64,000 bases of DNA from Candidatus Bathyarchaeota archaeon (GTDB lineage: Archaea > Thermoproteota > Bathyarchaeia > Bathyarchaeales > Bathycorpusculaceae), in assembly GCA_026014735.1 (NCBI GenBank), contig JAOZHT010000001.1, positions 248,001-312,000 of the forward strand, given 5' to 3'. The notes under the pieces are model-generated. The model was not told the DNA's origin, did not search any database, and was given only the letters and a program-made list of their open reading frames with translations. Shown here piece after piece: positions 8,616 to 17,020 of this stretch. The position numbers and the translations under genes were made by a program. Numbering within the stretch: the first letter of the stretch is position 1; every line of letters starts with the position of its first letter.

Positions 8616-10903
8616 TTGAAGAGCAAGTACAGTTTAGGATAAGTTCAGAACTTAAAAATATAATCGGTAGGGACCTAATTACTGATGATTTTATCGCTAT
8701 CTATGAACTTGTTAAAAATTCCTACGACGCTAACGCCCAAAATGTGGAACTAAATTTCAAACGAATTCGAGATTTTACCTGGCGTACAACAGCCAAAATT
8801 TTCGTCAAAGACGATGGCGATGGAATGTCATACATGGATTTCCATGAAAAATGGTTGTTAGTTGGTTACTCAAGAAAACGCGAAAACGAGAAAACTCTTG
8901 AGAGCGATGATTATCGTGATAAAATAATTAAAAAAAGAGCTTTGGCTGGTGCAAAGGGCATCGGTCGTTTCTCGTGTGATCGTCTTGGCAGCAAATTACG
9001 GCTTTACTCAAAGCGTGCTGACGAAAATTTCTTCCATTGTCTTACAATGGATTGGGATAAGTTCGAACAGGATCCAACAAAAGAATTTCAAAGTATCAAC
9101 GTGAAATATGAACAAAGAGAAACACTTAACATTGAAATCGATGTGACTAATTTTACAAAAGGCACAATTCTTGAGGTTTCAGCTCTTCGTGAACCATGGG
9201 AAAGAGAAAAATTGCTAAAACTGAAATCCCAACTCCAACGATTGATAAACCCAGAAGCAATCGTTGAAACTGAAGGTTTCACTATCAAACTGATAGCGGA
9301 AGAGTTTATTGCAGAGGATAAAAAATATGTTGATTTTTTTGAGAAGGTTAATGGTGAAATTAAGAATATATTGTTTGAAAAATTGGGAATAAAAACTACA
9401 CACATTAAGTGCACAGTTGATGCAGAAGGAGAAAAAATTACAACTGAATTAAACGATAAAAGCGTTTTCATTTATAACATAAAAGAGGATAATAATTATA
9501 AACCCTTGCATAACGTTATCATAAACCTTTTTTACCTAAATGTTCAAGCTAAAACCGCTTTCACTAAATTAATGGGTCTTGAACCTGTAAACTATGGCTC
9601 AGTTTTTTTCTATAAAAATGGCATTAAAATAAACCCTTGTGGAAATTTCGGTGATGACTGGCTAGGCCTAGATAAACGAAAAACACAGGGCACAAAACGG
9701 TATTTTGGAAACAGAGATGTAATGGGTCGTATAGAAGTAATTGGATATCAACCAAATTTTAAAGAGGTTTCAAGTCGAGACGGTGGCGTAGTTAGAACGC
9801 CAGAAGTCGAGCTTCTTATCGAACTGTTCAAGGAAAAAGTGTTGATTAGACTTGAGAAATATGTCGTTGAGGGCATTAATTGGGATTCAGAGACAGAACC
9901 AAAGAGCGATGAGGATATAAAAGTAGATACTTTTAAACTCGTTACAAAACTCGTCGAAAGTGCAAAAGAGAGCGGACAAACGATTTCTTTTAACAAAGAT
10001 TTATTGGAAATATATTCGCAGAAGCAAATTGAACGCACTCCTGAAATCATGAAAAATATTGAATCGCTGAAAGAGCACCTCAACTCTGAGGAAGCAAAGG
10101 ACTATTTGGATTTGCAAGCAAAAAGTGCCGTATCTTCATTTCGAGCGCTAAAACGAAAACAGCGCGATTTAGAAAGAGACATAAAGCTTAAGGAACAACA
10201 GGCATTGTTCTTGGATAGGGTTGCTGGAGAAGAAAAAAAAGAGATTTTAGCGGTTCAGCACCAAATAGGGCTTGGTGCTTTGTTAATACGGAAGTATCTC
10301 CTACCGCTGAGAGGAAAAATAGTAAGAGATGAACGAATACCACGCGATGAATTGTTGTTTGCTATAGAAAATGTATTGCTCCAAACTCAGATAATGGCTT
10401 CAATGTCAAGAGAACAATTCATTTCCAAAGCTAGATTTAAGCTTTCATCTGAGGAAATAAACGAAGACCTGTCGCTGTACATTCAACAGTACATCGAGCG
10501 TGTTTACATCCCCTTTAATAATAAAGAGCTTGACGAAAAGCAGGTAACCATTAAAGTTAATCGGCCCGAGAATGTTGTATTCAAGCGAATTTTTGACGCC
10601 ATGAAAATTGTAGTCATTATTGATAATCTTATTAGCAATTCCACTAAAGCAAAGAGCAAAAACATTGAAATCAGTATTTCTTGCCCCGATGAGCGCTTTC
10701 TTGAGATTAGATTCAGAGACGATGGCATTGGTATTTCTGATAATGACTTGAAAAATATCTTCAAGTTCGGATATACGACAACCGGCGGAAATGGCATCGG
10801 CCTTTATCATATTAAAAAAATAATGGCTGAGTATGGTTCGATAAAAGTTAATAATCATCTCGAAAAAGGGGTAGAGTTTCTATTGAGGGTGAATAAGAAT
10901 TGA
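8612..10903 (+). CDS. Dual-GHKL ATPase: MORC/MutL-like N-terminus plus histidine-kinase-like C-terminus
   Basis: 763 residues. The N-terminal GHKL ATPase has ELVKNSYDAN (32-41), DDGDGM (67-72) and GAKGIGRFS (113-121), as in Hsp90/MutL/MORC proteins that occur in restriction loci. After a long middle region and a charged coiled coil (about 500-545) comes a possible phosphoacceptor helix with H550 (VQHQIGLGALL), then a second ATPase domain with NLISNS (about 672), DDGIGIS (about 703) and GGNGIGLYH (about 725). The TTG start is coupled to the methylase stop as TTGA, with GGAG upstream, and the stop overlaps the next gene in the same way. It probably senses DNA state or invasion and signals to the receiver protein that follows (inference). 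Confidence 0.85.
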   Translation: MIEEQVQFRISSELKNIIGRDLITDDFIAIYELVKNSYDANAQNVELNFKRIRDFTWRTTAKIFVKDDGDGMSYMDFHEKWLLVGYSRKRENEKTLESDDYRDKIIKKRALAGAKGIGRFSCDRLGSKLRLYSKRADENFFHCLTMDWDKFEQDPTKEFQSINVKYEQRETLNIEIDVTNFTKGTILEVSALREPWEREKLLKLKSQLQRLINPEAIVETEGFTIKLIAEEFIAEDKKYVDFFEKVNGEIKNILFEKLGIKTTHIKCTVDAEGEKITTELNDKSVFIYNIKEDNNYKPLHNVIINLFYLNVQAKTAFTKLMGLEPVNYGSVFFYKNGIKINPCGNFGDDWLGLDKRKTQGTKRYFGNRDVMGRIEVIGYQPNFKEVSSRDGGVVRTPEVELLIELFKEKVLIRLEKYVVEGINWDSETEPKSDEDIKVDTFKLVTKLVESAKESGQTISFNKDLLEIYSQKQIERTPEIMKNIESLKEHLNSEEAKDYLDLQAKSAVSSFRALKRKQRDLERDIKLKEQQALFLDRVAGEEKKEILAVQHQIGLGALLIRKYLLPLRGKIVRDERIPRDELLFAIENVLLQTQIMASMSREQFISKARFKLSSEEINEDLSLYIQQYIERVYIPFNNKELDEKQVTIKVNRPENVVFKRIFDAMKIVVIIDNLISNSTKAKSKNIEISISCPDERFLEIRFRDDGIGISDNDLKNIFKFGYTTTGGNGIGLYHIKKIMAEYGSIKVNNHLEKGVEFLLRVNKN

Positions 10904-11784
10904 TTTTAGAATATAATATTCTTTGGTTTGAAAATAGAACTGACTATTATGAATTATGCAAGCCAAATATCGCAGAGTATTTATCGAATCTTGGATTTAG
11001 CCCATCATTCTTCTATTTTAAGGATGGTTCTGAAATAGCTGATCTCACAAAAAGAAAAGATTTAGACCTAATTTTGATTGACCAGAATTTGAGATTTAAC
11101 TTTAGAGGCGACGATTTGGTCAGTTCATTGAGGAAGGAGGGTTTGTTTACCGAGGTCATTCTCTATTCTCAATATAGAGATTTTGAGGAGAATATTACAA
11201 AGAATCTTGACGGTGTATACTATACAGATAGAGAACATTTGGAAGAGAAAGCTCAAAAAGTTATAGAAATGACCTTGCGGCGAGATTTAGATATGAGTAA
11301 TATACGCGGAACTTTTATCGCTGAGACAATTTATGCAGCCAGTCAAATGGAAGAGCTTATAACTAAAATTTTCCAATTATCTGAGCCCCTCTCTTCTTTT
11401 CTAAAAGAGCAGATGCAAGACGAGAATTTTAGTGACTTCTTAAAATACAAAATAATAAAACGTTATTTAAGTGAAGAGATAAAATTGGCCAACATGGAAA
11501 TCACTGCATGCGGAAAAGCCGTGGACCCTAAGTTGATAGAAAGACGAGATAGGCTTGTTAAAATGGATGTAGATTTTAATAATTTCAAAGATGACATAAT
11601 TGAATTTAGAAACCAGTTAGCGCATGGCAAAAAATGTGAAGATAAGCGAAATGTTTTAGTCATTAAAAGTAAGAATAACCACAATTTACATGAACAACCT
11701 TTTGATATAGAATACTGTAAGGGGAAAAGAAATCTGTTCAAGGAGTACTCAAAACTACTCCAAGAAATACACTCAATTATTTAA
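10900..11784 (+). CDS. Receiver-like protein with C-terminal HEPN-type motif
   Basis: 294 residues. The N-terminal ~130 residues fit a response-regulator receiver: strand NILWFEN, phosphoacceptor candidate D61 in LILIDQNL, and VILYSQ. The usual late lysine is not evident (GVYYTDRE instead). The all-helical C-terminus ends in EFRNQLAHGKK, an R-x4-H pattern (R237 to H242) as in HEPN ribonucleases. It starts at TTG within the stop of the dual-ATPase gene (TTGA). The pair looks like a two-component system whose output is an RNase rather than a DNA-binding domain; this is inference. HEPN-like folds without RNase activity exist, so activity is not assured. Confidence 0.7.
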   Translation: MILEYNILWFENRTDYYELCKPNIAEYLSNLGFSPSFFYFKDGSEIADLTKRKDLDLILIDQNLRFNFRGDDLVSSLRKEGLFTEVILYSQYRDFEENITKNLDGVYYTDREHLEEKAQKVIEMTLRRDLDMSNIRGTFIAETIYAASQMEELITKIFQLSEPLSSFLKEQMQDENFSDFLKYKIIKRYLSEEIKLANMEITACGKAVDPKLIERRDRLVKMDVDFNNFKDDIIEFRNQLAHGKKCEDKRNVLVIKSKNNHNLHEQPFDIEYCKGKRNLFKEYSKLLQEIHSII

Positions 11785-12129
11785 TATGAAACAAGCGATC
11801 AAATGTTAGTAAAGAAAATATTCTAAATGTTGTTACAGTGTGGCGGGGTTTTTTGGGCCTTTCTGTGGGGTTGTGTGTGGTACAAAACTCTTTTTTTGTG
11901 TGTGGTGCTTTTTTGTTTTGGTGACGGGTGGACCTTGTCTGTTTGGGGGGGCCATGCTAGTGTCCCGTTGCATTGTGCTTGTCTTTGGTTTTCTGTTGTT
12001 TGCTTTGGTTGCTTTTTATAAGGGGAGGGAGGTCGTTGTGGAGTAGCTGACGTCGCTTCTATGTTGCTATAAATAGAGGGGGGGTAGAGGCTGCTGAGCA
12101 CGCGCGGTTGGTCTGTGTTTGCTTGGAGG
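11785..12129. other. Intergenic G/T-rich stretch with repeat copy 1
   Basis: No convincing gene. The plus strand from about 11830 to 12015 is strikingly G+T-rich with several runs of G (for example GGCGGGG and GGGGGGG) that could form quadruplexes. Short open frames here have low-complexity Trp/Cys/Phe products and are rejected. The right part holds one copy of the ~90-bp repeat. The stretch marks the right edge of the AT-rich accessory island. Confidence 0.5.
12012..12100 (+). repeat. ~90-bp repeat, copy 1 (inverted relative to copy 2)
   Basis: Nearly the whole element recurs on the minus strand at 16350-16438. The strongest shared blocks are TATAAGGGGAGGGAG, CGCTTCTATGTTGCTATAAA and TAGAGGGGGG. 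The two TATA-like parts could be promoter elements or stems of a small RNA. No gene on this strand follows directly, because rqcH ends here on the other strand. Confidence 0.75.
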
Positions 12130-14193
12130 TTAGGGGGTTGTGGCTTTGGGGTTGAGGGCGCCTTTGGTGTAGGGGATGTATTCGCGGATTTGCTCTATGC
12201 TGGTTTTGCCGGCTTTGATGCGTTGCTCGCGGCTGAGTTTAGCGGTTAAGGCCCGCAGGACCAGCTGGAGCAGCTCCTTACCCTGATAATCCCCCGGCTG
12301 GATGACCACGTAGGTTTTGGTTTTCGCCCGCACCGAATCCACCGGGCCCCCCACAAACGCGGCTTCCTCGCCCACGCAGATGCCCACGGCAACCCGAAGC
12401 GGCGTATTGCGAAACCAGTTCCTTTTGCCAACCACAAAAAAGGCTCCATGCGGCACCGACTCCCCGCTGGGGCCACTCTTGCTAAGCTGATCCACCCTGA
12501 CCCAGTACACGTCTGCGGCGCCGGCGCCCTCGCGCCAAGCACGCGAATAAGACGCAGCTGCCTCAGCTGCCTCCAACAGCGCCTGCCCAGAAACTTCGCG
12601 TCCCTCCGCCTTCACCACCACAAAGGGCGAACCCGCGATTTCAGCATGGAACACCACGTCCTCGGCGGATGTGTGCTTTTTTATCAGCACCTCGTTACTC
12701 ACCGTGTCCTTGCCCGCCACCACCAAGAACCCGTCGGAGCTGGTGAAGTGACGGAATTTCTCGTACCACTGCCGCGTCTCCATTTCCTCTTTACGCTTCG
12801 AGAGCGCCTCCATGATTTCAGCGGGTTTAAGGCTCCTAAGCCTCTCCGCCTCCAAAAGCTCCGCCTCCGCCTCGCCGAGTTTGCGTCTAGAGTCATAGAG
12901 CGCCGCCATCGCGCCCTGCGCCTTCTGCTTAGCGCGTTTGCCCCGCTCATAGTACTCGTTAGCATTATCGAAAAGCGACAGACGCAAACAAAAACTCAAA
13001 CGCAAACCCTCAAGATTCATGTTAAAAGCCATGTTTTTCCCATCAAAAGACTCCACATACGCCATCGGCAACTTACCCTGCTTTTTGGCAGCCAACACCT
13101 GCCCGACGATGGCTTCCCAAGCATACCCCTGAGAGCTGGCTTTAAGCAAAGTCTCCTGGAAGCTCTCAAGCTCATTGAAGTGGGCGTAGATGACATCGCC
13201 GATTTGTCGGTCATGCTCGGATTTGGCTTCGTCCTCAGCGATGGATTTCTCCTGCTCAGCAACCATCCGCTTCAACCGAGCGGCTTCAGCTTTAAGTTTA
13301 TCAACCTCTATGGTTCCCGCCGCCCGCTCCACGGCGGTTACATGCAGATAGAACTCGTCGAGTGCCGCGTTGAAGGATTCAAACGGCTGGGTTCTGTAGC
13401 CCTCATAGCGCCTAAGCTTCAGCGGCGTAACATCAAGGTAGCTGCCTTCCGAGTCTTGGATTATGCCTGGCTCAAATTTGCCCTCCATAACAGGCGCAAG
13501 CAAGCTCTGCAGGGCACCGAAAACCGCGTCAGTCTCCTCTGGCTTGAGGCTTATGCAGGGCCTACTCTTCTCCACACCGGCCCTAAGCAAAATCTCCTCC
13601 GCATACACGCCGCCCACACCCAGAAACCGGGCCAAAAACCGCACTGCCTCCACCTCGCCTGCGGCATTTAGCCCCTCCTTGAGCACCTCAAGGGTGGCTT
13701 GGAAGGGGTTAATTCCGCTTTGAGGCGGATACTCCAGCGTCAAACCCCGTAGGATATCGCGGTCACGCATCTTCTTGAAAGCTAACGCCTGCACAATCAC
13801 GTTTTGCTCGTTGATGAGGATAAAGTTGCCATCCCCGAAGAGCTCCACCACCAGCCGCAGCATCCCCGTTTTTGTTTCAAAACTCAATGTTACAATGCGT
13901 TCGAACCCGTATTGTTCGATGCCGCGGAACCAGGAGTCGCGGAGGTACTTGCGCAGCATCATGCAGAACGGCGGCGGCTCAGCGGGGCTTTCTTCGGCGT
14001 AGGCGGTTTGGTGGATGCGTTTGCCTGCTTCTATGGCGAGGCGGAGGGGGGCTTTGTCGGTTTTGTGGAGTTTGAACACGAGGGTTTTTTCTGTGAACTG
14101 GTAGATGTTGTTGACTCGGCTGTCGGCTACTGTGGATTGGAATTCTTTGACGGCTGCTGCTATGTCAAAGCTGGTGAAATCTTTTTTGCGCAT
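12130..14193 (-). CDS. rqcH: Ribosome rescue factor RqcH (NEMF/Rqc2/FbpA family)
   Basis: Binds stalled large ribosomal subunits with peptidyl-tRNA and takes part in quality control of nascent chains; bacterial homologues add alanine tails. 687 residues is the full family length. In order: NFACT-N (start MRKKDFTSFDIAAAVKE, and LRKYLRDSWFRGIEQYGFERIV), a helix-hairpin-helix middle with GVGGVYAEEILLRAG, a long coiled coil (about 285-480), then NFACT-R with RHFTSSDGFLVVAGKD and HAEIAGSPFVVVK. The single gene is followed on its 3' side by repeat copy 1. The large open frame on the other strand (12448-13671) is a shadow. Confidence 0.93.
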   Translation of the reverse strand: MRKKDFTSFDIAAAVKEFQSTVADSRVNNIYQFTEKTLVFKLHKTDKAPLRLAIEAGKRIHQTAYAEESPAEPPPFCMMLRKYLRDSWFRGIEQYGFERIVTLSFETKTGMLRLVVELFGDGNFILINEQNVIVQALAFKKMRDRDILRGLTLEYPPQSGINPFQATLEVLKEGLNAAGEVEAVRFLARFLGVGGVYAEEILLRAGVEKSRPCISLKPEETDAVFGALQSLLAPVMEGKFEPGIIQDSEGSYLDVTPLKLRRYEGYRTQPFESFNAALDEFYLHVTAVERAAGTIEVDKLKAEAARLKRMVAEQEKSIAEDEAKSEHDRQIGDVIYAHFNELESFQETLLKASSQGYAWEAIVGQVLAAKKQGKLPMAYVESFDGKNMAFNMNLEGLRLSFCLRLSLFDNANEYYERGKRAKQKAQGAMAALYDSRRKLGEAEAELLEAERLRSLKPAEIMEALSKRKEEMETRQWYEKFRHFTSSDGFLVVAGKDTVSNEVLIKKHTSAEDVVFHAEIAGSPFVVVKAEGREVSGQALLEAAEAAASYSRAWREGAGAADVYWVRVDQLSKSGPSGESVPHGAFFVVGKRNWFRNTPLRVAVGICVGEEAAFVGGPVDSVRAKTKTYVVIQPGDYQGKELLQLVLRALTAKLSREQRIKAGKTSIEQIREYIPYTKGALNPKATTP

Positions 14194-14323
14194 ACCTATC
14201 CGCTGCGTTACTTAGTTATCTGCCCTAAAAAACAGTTTGCACCAAACCCCTCTTTATGCGGGGTTTAGGGTCTTTGGCGTGGCAGAAACAGTTAATACTT
14301 AGGCATCTTTTTTAAGGGAGAAC

Positions 14324-14332
14324 AAAATATAT
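14324..14332 (+). promoter_or_regulatory. TATA-like box for the 14359 gene
   Basis: AAAATATAT is centred about 31 nt before the ATG at 14359, consistent with a leaderless or nearly leaderless archaeal transcript. Confidence 0.45.
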
Positions 14333-14358
14333 GTCTGCCAAGGATTAGGATTTCAAAC

Positions 14359-14652
14359 ATGACTCCTGTAGTTCAACTTTACTGGATTCGGGTTGCGTTG
14401 GGTTTAGTGGCTGCCGCCATATCCGCGGTGATAGCGGCGCTTTTTGGCACCTTAACTGACATCACCTGGCTGGTAAACAGCATAACCGTTGCCCTGCTCG
14501 TCTACTTCATAACCTACTATATCCTAAAAGCAGCGTATCAGAAGAAAATCGAGCAGGCCTCAAAGATCCTCAGCACAGGCATCGGCATGTACTTCTTCAC
14601 CTGGATAGCCTTCTTTGTCCTCATCTACACAGCTATCCAAATCATGATCTAA
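14359..14652 (+). CDS. Small membrane protein, three predicted transmembrane helices
   Basis: 97 residues, mostly hydrophobic: segments at about 10-32, 36-55 and 72-95, with a basic loop AAYQKKIEQASK between helices 2 and 3. The size and topology recall archaeal EMC6-like or other small membrane-insertion helpers, but I see no decisive motif and leave it unnamed. It stands alone between rqcH and the convergent radA operon, with its own TATA-like box. Confidence 0.75.
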   Translation: MTPVVQLYWIRVALGLVAAAISAVIAALFGTLTDITWLVNSITVALLVYFITYYILKAAYQKKIEQASKILSTGIGMYFFTWIAFFVLIYTAIQIMI

Positions 14653-14662
14653 AAAAAGAGAT

Positions 14663-15121
14663 TTACTCTATTTTTGGTTCCTCGTCACCCTTGAAAAAGT
14701 TGGCGATGGTGGCTTGGCTCTTGTCACTGCGCAGCGTCTCGATCTTGTCCTCTTCGCCCTTGTCGGCCTTGGGTGCAGGAGCCTCTATGCGGCAGAGGAT
14801 ACGCATGCAATCTGCCCACGCGGAAAAATAGCCCCGATCGAAGTCGCCGTGTAACCCGTTTCCCATGTGGGCAAGGAACTCTTTGCGGTAGCTGTTTAAT
14901 GCGACTTTATCAGTTAAATCCAGCTTGGAGAAGAAGGCGTAGTCGTCGTTGGTGTTTTTGCGGGAGAGATACATTCCGTAGAGTGCACGGAAGTAGCCGC
15001 GGTTCCAGTCGGTTTTCTGCATTTTCTGCTTAACACGTTCCAGTTCACGTTCTGCCTCAGCGAATTGCCTGGCGATTATAAGCTGGAAGTACCTTGTCAC
15101 TAATGCTTGTGCAATCGGCAT
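14663..15121 (-). CDS. RadA-operon protein with C-terminal PCNA-binding (PIP) box
   Basis: 152 residues, all-helical and soluble, not matching a family I can name. The last residues carry SQATIANFFKG: Q136-x-x-I139-x-x-F142-F143 fits the PIP-box consensus that docks on PCNA, following a charged, Pro/Lys-rich linker as in other PIP tails. It starts 2 nt after the radA stop, so both are made together. A role in recombination or repair at PCNA-loaded DNA is inferred from this pairing. The convergent neighbour ends 10 nt away. Confidence 0.8.
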   Translation of the reverse strand: MPIAQALVTRYFQLIIARQFAEAERELERVKQKMQKTDWNRGYFRALYGMYLSRKNTNDDYAFFSKLDLTDKVALNSYRKEFLAHMGNGLHGDFDRGYFSAWADCMRILCRIEAPAPKADKGEEDKIETLRSDKSQATIANFFKGDEEPKIE

Positions 15122-15123
15122 AG

Positions 15124-16191
15124 TTAGCGTCCACGGGTTGTTTTGGTTGCTTTCTCTTCCTCAGAGACATCTTCTATTCCGTTCTCGGTGACTTTAAGGA
15201 TTTCCTCTCCCTCAGGCAAATATGGACTTGAAACCAGCCTTGCGATACGGATGGGTCCATGGGATGCACGGCGCAGGTAAACGCGGGTGTGGCTTGTGTG
15301 GCCGACGATGTTGCCGCCGATGGGGTGGATGGCGTCTCCGAAGAACTGGTCGGGTTTAGCCATAACCTGGTTGGTGACGACTGCGACAGCGTTGAATGCC
15401 CGTGCGAGAGCGACGAGTTTATGCATGTGTTTGTTTAGTCTCTGCTGACGCGAGGCAAGCATTTCTCTGCCGATGTATTCACTTCGGAAATGCGCGGTTA
15501 ATGAGTCAATGATGATGAGGCGTATGTTGTTGGCTTTGATGATTTCGTCGGCGTTTTCAAGCAGAAACATTTGGTGGTCGCTGGTGTAGGCTTCAGCGTA
15601 AATGATGTTTTTGACGGCTTCCTCAGGGTCTAATCCAGCGAACTTGGCCATCTGCACGATGCGTTCCAGCCGAAAAGTGTTTTCTGTATCCACGTAGAGG
15701 GCTGCGCCGCTGAGTCCTCCGCGTTCAGGCGGAAGCTGCACGTTAATGCAGAGTTGATGGCACATCTGGCTTTTGCCGCTGCCGTATTCCCCGTAGAATT
15801 CCGTTATAGTTTGGGTTTCCAAGCCGCCGTCCACGATTTTATCCAGAGCTTTGCTTCCTGTGCTTAGTCGCAGGACGGTTTTGCGCATCTTGAAGAGTTC
15901 GTCTGCGCGGATAAATGCTATGCCCACAGAGGAGCGCGCTGCTTCGATGATTTGGAAGGCTTTCTTTTCGCTGACACCGACGGGCTCGAGTTCGCGGCTA
16001 GTCGCCATCGCCAACGATTCGACGGTGTGGTAGCCGAGTTCGCGGAGTTTCTGGGCGGTTGCGGGACCCACGCCGGGGAGATCCTCGATGAACTCGTATT
16101 TTTTCTTGTTTGCTTCCATCTGCAGCATTTTTTCGCTTTTTTCTTCTTCCTGCGGTTCCTCTGGCAGGTTAAAGTCGGTGTCTTCTGACAT
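15124..16191 (-). CDS. radA: DNA repair and recombination protein RadA
   Basis: The archaeal RecA/Rad51 recombinase, forming filaments on single-stranded DNA for strand exchange. About 355 residues. A helix-hairpin-helix domain (LPGVGPATAQKLRELG) comes first, then the polymerisation motif SVGIAFIRADELF-type linker, Walker A GEYGSGKS, ALYVDTENTF, Walker B LIIIDSLTAHFRSEY, the L2 region with GDAIHPIGGNIVGH, and an acidic tail. I chose the ATG at 16191; a GTG at 16200 is also possible because the TATA box predicts initiation near 16203. It heads a two-gene operon with the PIP-box protein. Confidence 0.96.
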   Translation of the reverse strand: MSEDTDFNLPEEPQEEEKSEKMLQMEANKKKYEFIEDLPGVGPATAQKLRELGYHTVESLAMATSRELEPVGVSEKKAFQIIEAARSSVGIAFIRADELFKMRKTVLRLSTGSKALDKIVDGGLETQTITEFYGEYGSGKSQMCHQLCINVQLPPERGGLSGAALYVDTENTFRLERIVQMAKFAGLDPEEAVKNIIYAEAYTSDHQMFLLENADEIIKANNIRLIIIDSLTAHFRSEYIGREMLASRQQRLNKHMHKLVALARAFNAVAVVTNQVMAKPDQFFGDAIHPIGGNIVGHTSHTRVYLRRASHGPIRIARLVSSPYLPEGEEILKVTENGIEDVSEEEKATKTTRGR

Positions 16192-16224
16192 GGTTTTCAC
16201 AGCTTAGCTTGATGTGTCGCTGGG

Positions 16225-16234
16225 CATATTTAAA
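16225..16234 (-). promoter_or_regulatory. TATA-like box of the radA operon
   Basis: Read on the minus strand, TTTAAATATG lies about 30 nt before the GTG at 16200 and 39 nt before the ATG at 16191. No Shine-Dalgarno site is present, so the mRNA probably has little or no leader. Confidence 0.5.
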
Positions 16235-16349
16235 ACAATTGAATAAACTGCTTTTTCAATCAGTGGAGGGGTCACTGAAAGTGAACCTCACGACAAAATG
16301 AGCTTTCGTTTCGTTTCAAAAGGTTTGTTTGCTCTACAGGGGTCTCGCT

Positions 16350-16438
16350 TGCTCTGCCACCTCTACCCCCCTCTATTTATAGCAACATAGAAGCGGCATC
16401 TGCTGCTCCACCAACCTCTCCCTCCCCTTATATAAAGC
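16350..16438 (-). repeat. ~90-bp repeat, copy 2
   Basis: Minus-strand copy of the element at 12012-12100, with a few substitutions and one or two single-base indels. It lies about 150 bp upstream of radA and just after the stop of the DUF2267 gene, in the same direction as both. The radA TATA box lies outside the repeat, so it is not simply the radA core promoter. Confidence 0.75.
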
Positions 16439-16457
16439 CGCACAAAGATCCGTTTAG

Positions 16458-16934
16458 CTAGTAAACTGGGATTTCTGTTTTGCCCGAAGCCGTCTCTGCC
16501 TCCGGCGCAGTTTGAAACAGCCGCCTAATCTTATGCGGCATCGTCGAGGCGATTTTCTGTATTTCTCCGCCGCCCATCCGCCGGGTCAGCACCGCCGCCA
16601 CAGCCTCAACCACTTCCTCTGCGTCGATGATGTCGCCCTGCGAATCATAATTCGCCTGCACATAGAGCAGAAACTCGTCGGCATCCCGCAGCTTCACTGG
16701 CTTCTCCCTAAGTGTATAGCCGTCAAGAAGCATCCCCTTCATGATAAGCGGCAGGTTCGCTGTGAGGTGCATGACTTCTTCGATGGTGGAGCGGTCGCGG
16801 ATGGTTTGCAGCACGGCTTTGGTGGCTTTGTAGGCGTCGCTGCGGCGTTCCCAACCCAGCTCGGTTTGGATGTCGTCTAGCCACTCTATGGTGTTCTGGA
16901 TTGCCCTGTCAAGAGCCAAAATTTTGGTTGACAA
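16458..16934 (-). CDS. DUF2267 family protein
   Basis: 158 residues, soluble and helical. The pattern TIEWLDDIQTELGWERRSDAYKA, AVLQTIRDR, LPLIMKGMLLDGY, DEFLLYVQ, then AVAAVLTRRMGGGEIQKIASTMPHKIRRLF matches DUF2267, a family of about 130 residues often encoded with stress or radical-handling genes. Its biochemical role is not known. A proline-poor tail of about 18 residues is extra. Single gene; repeat copy 2 follows its stop. Confidence 0.8.
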   Translation of the reverse strand: MSTKILALDRAIQNTIEWLDDIQTELGWERRSDAYKATKAVLQTIRDRSTIEEVMHLTANLPLIMKGMLLDGYTLREKPVKLRDADEFLLYVQANYDSQGDIIDAEEVVEAVAAVLTRRMGGGEIQKIASTMPHKIRRLFQTAPEAETASGKTEIPVY

Positions 16935-17020
16935 ACATTCACGTCCAAGATGCTTGACAGGGGGTATGGCATAAAGGTTTGTGGGTGCATCATGTAGGCT
17001 ACTTCTTTAAGCTGATATGG

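Noticed and set aside
11827-12046. Short plus-strand frames rich in Trp, Cys and Phe
   Set aside because: They arise from the G/T-rich tract; no ribosome site and low-complexity products.
12448-13671. 407-codon plus-strand frame opposite rqcH
   Set aside because: It is the antisense shadow of a well-conserved gene and its product has no protein-like pattern (many Arg, His and Ser, no domain).
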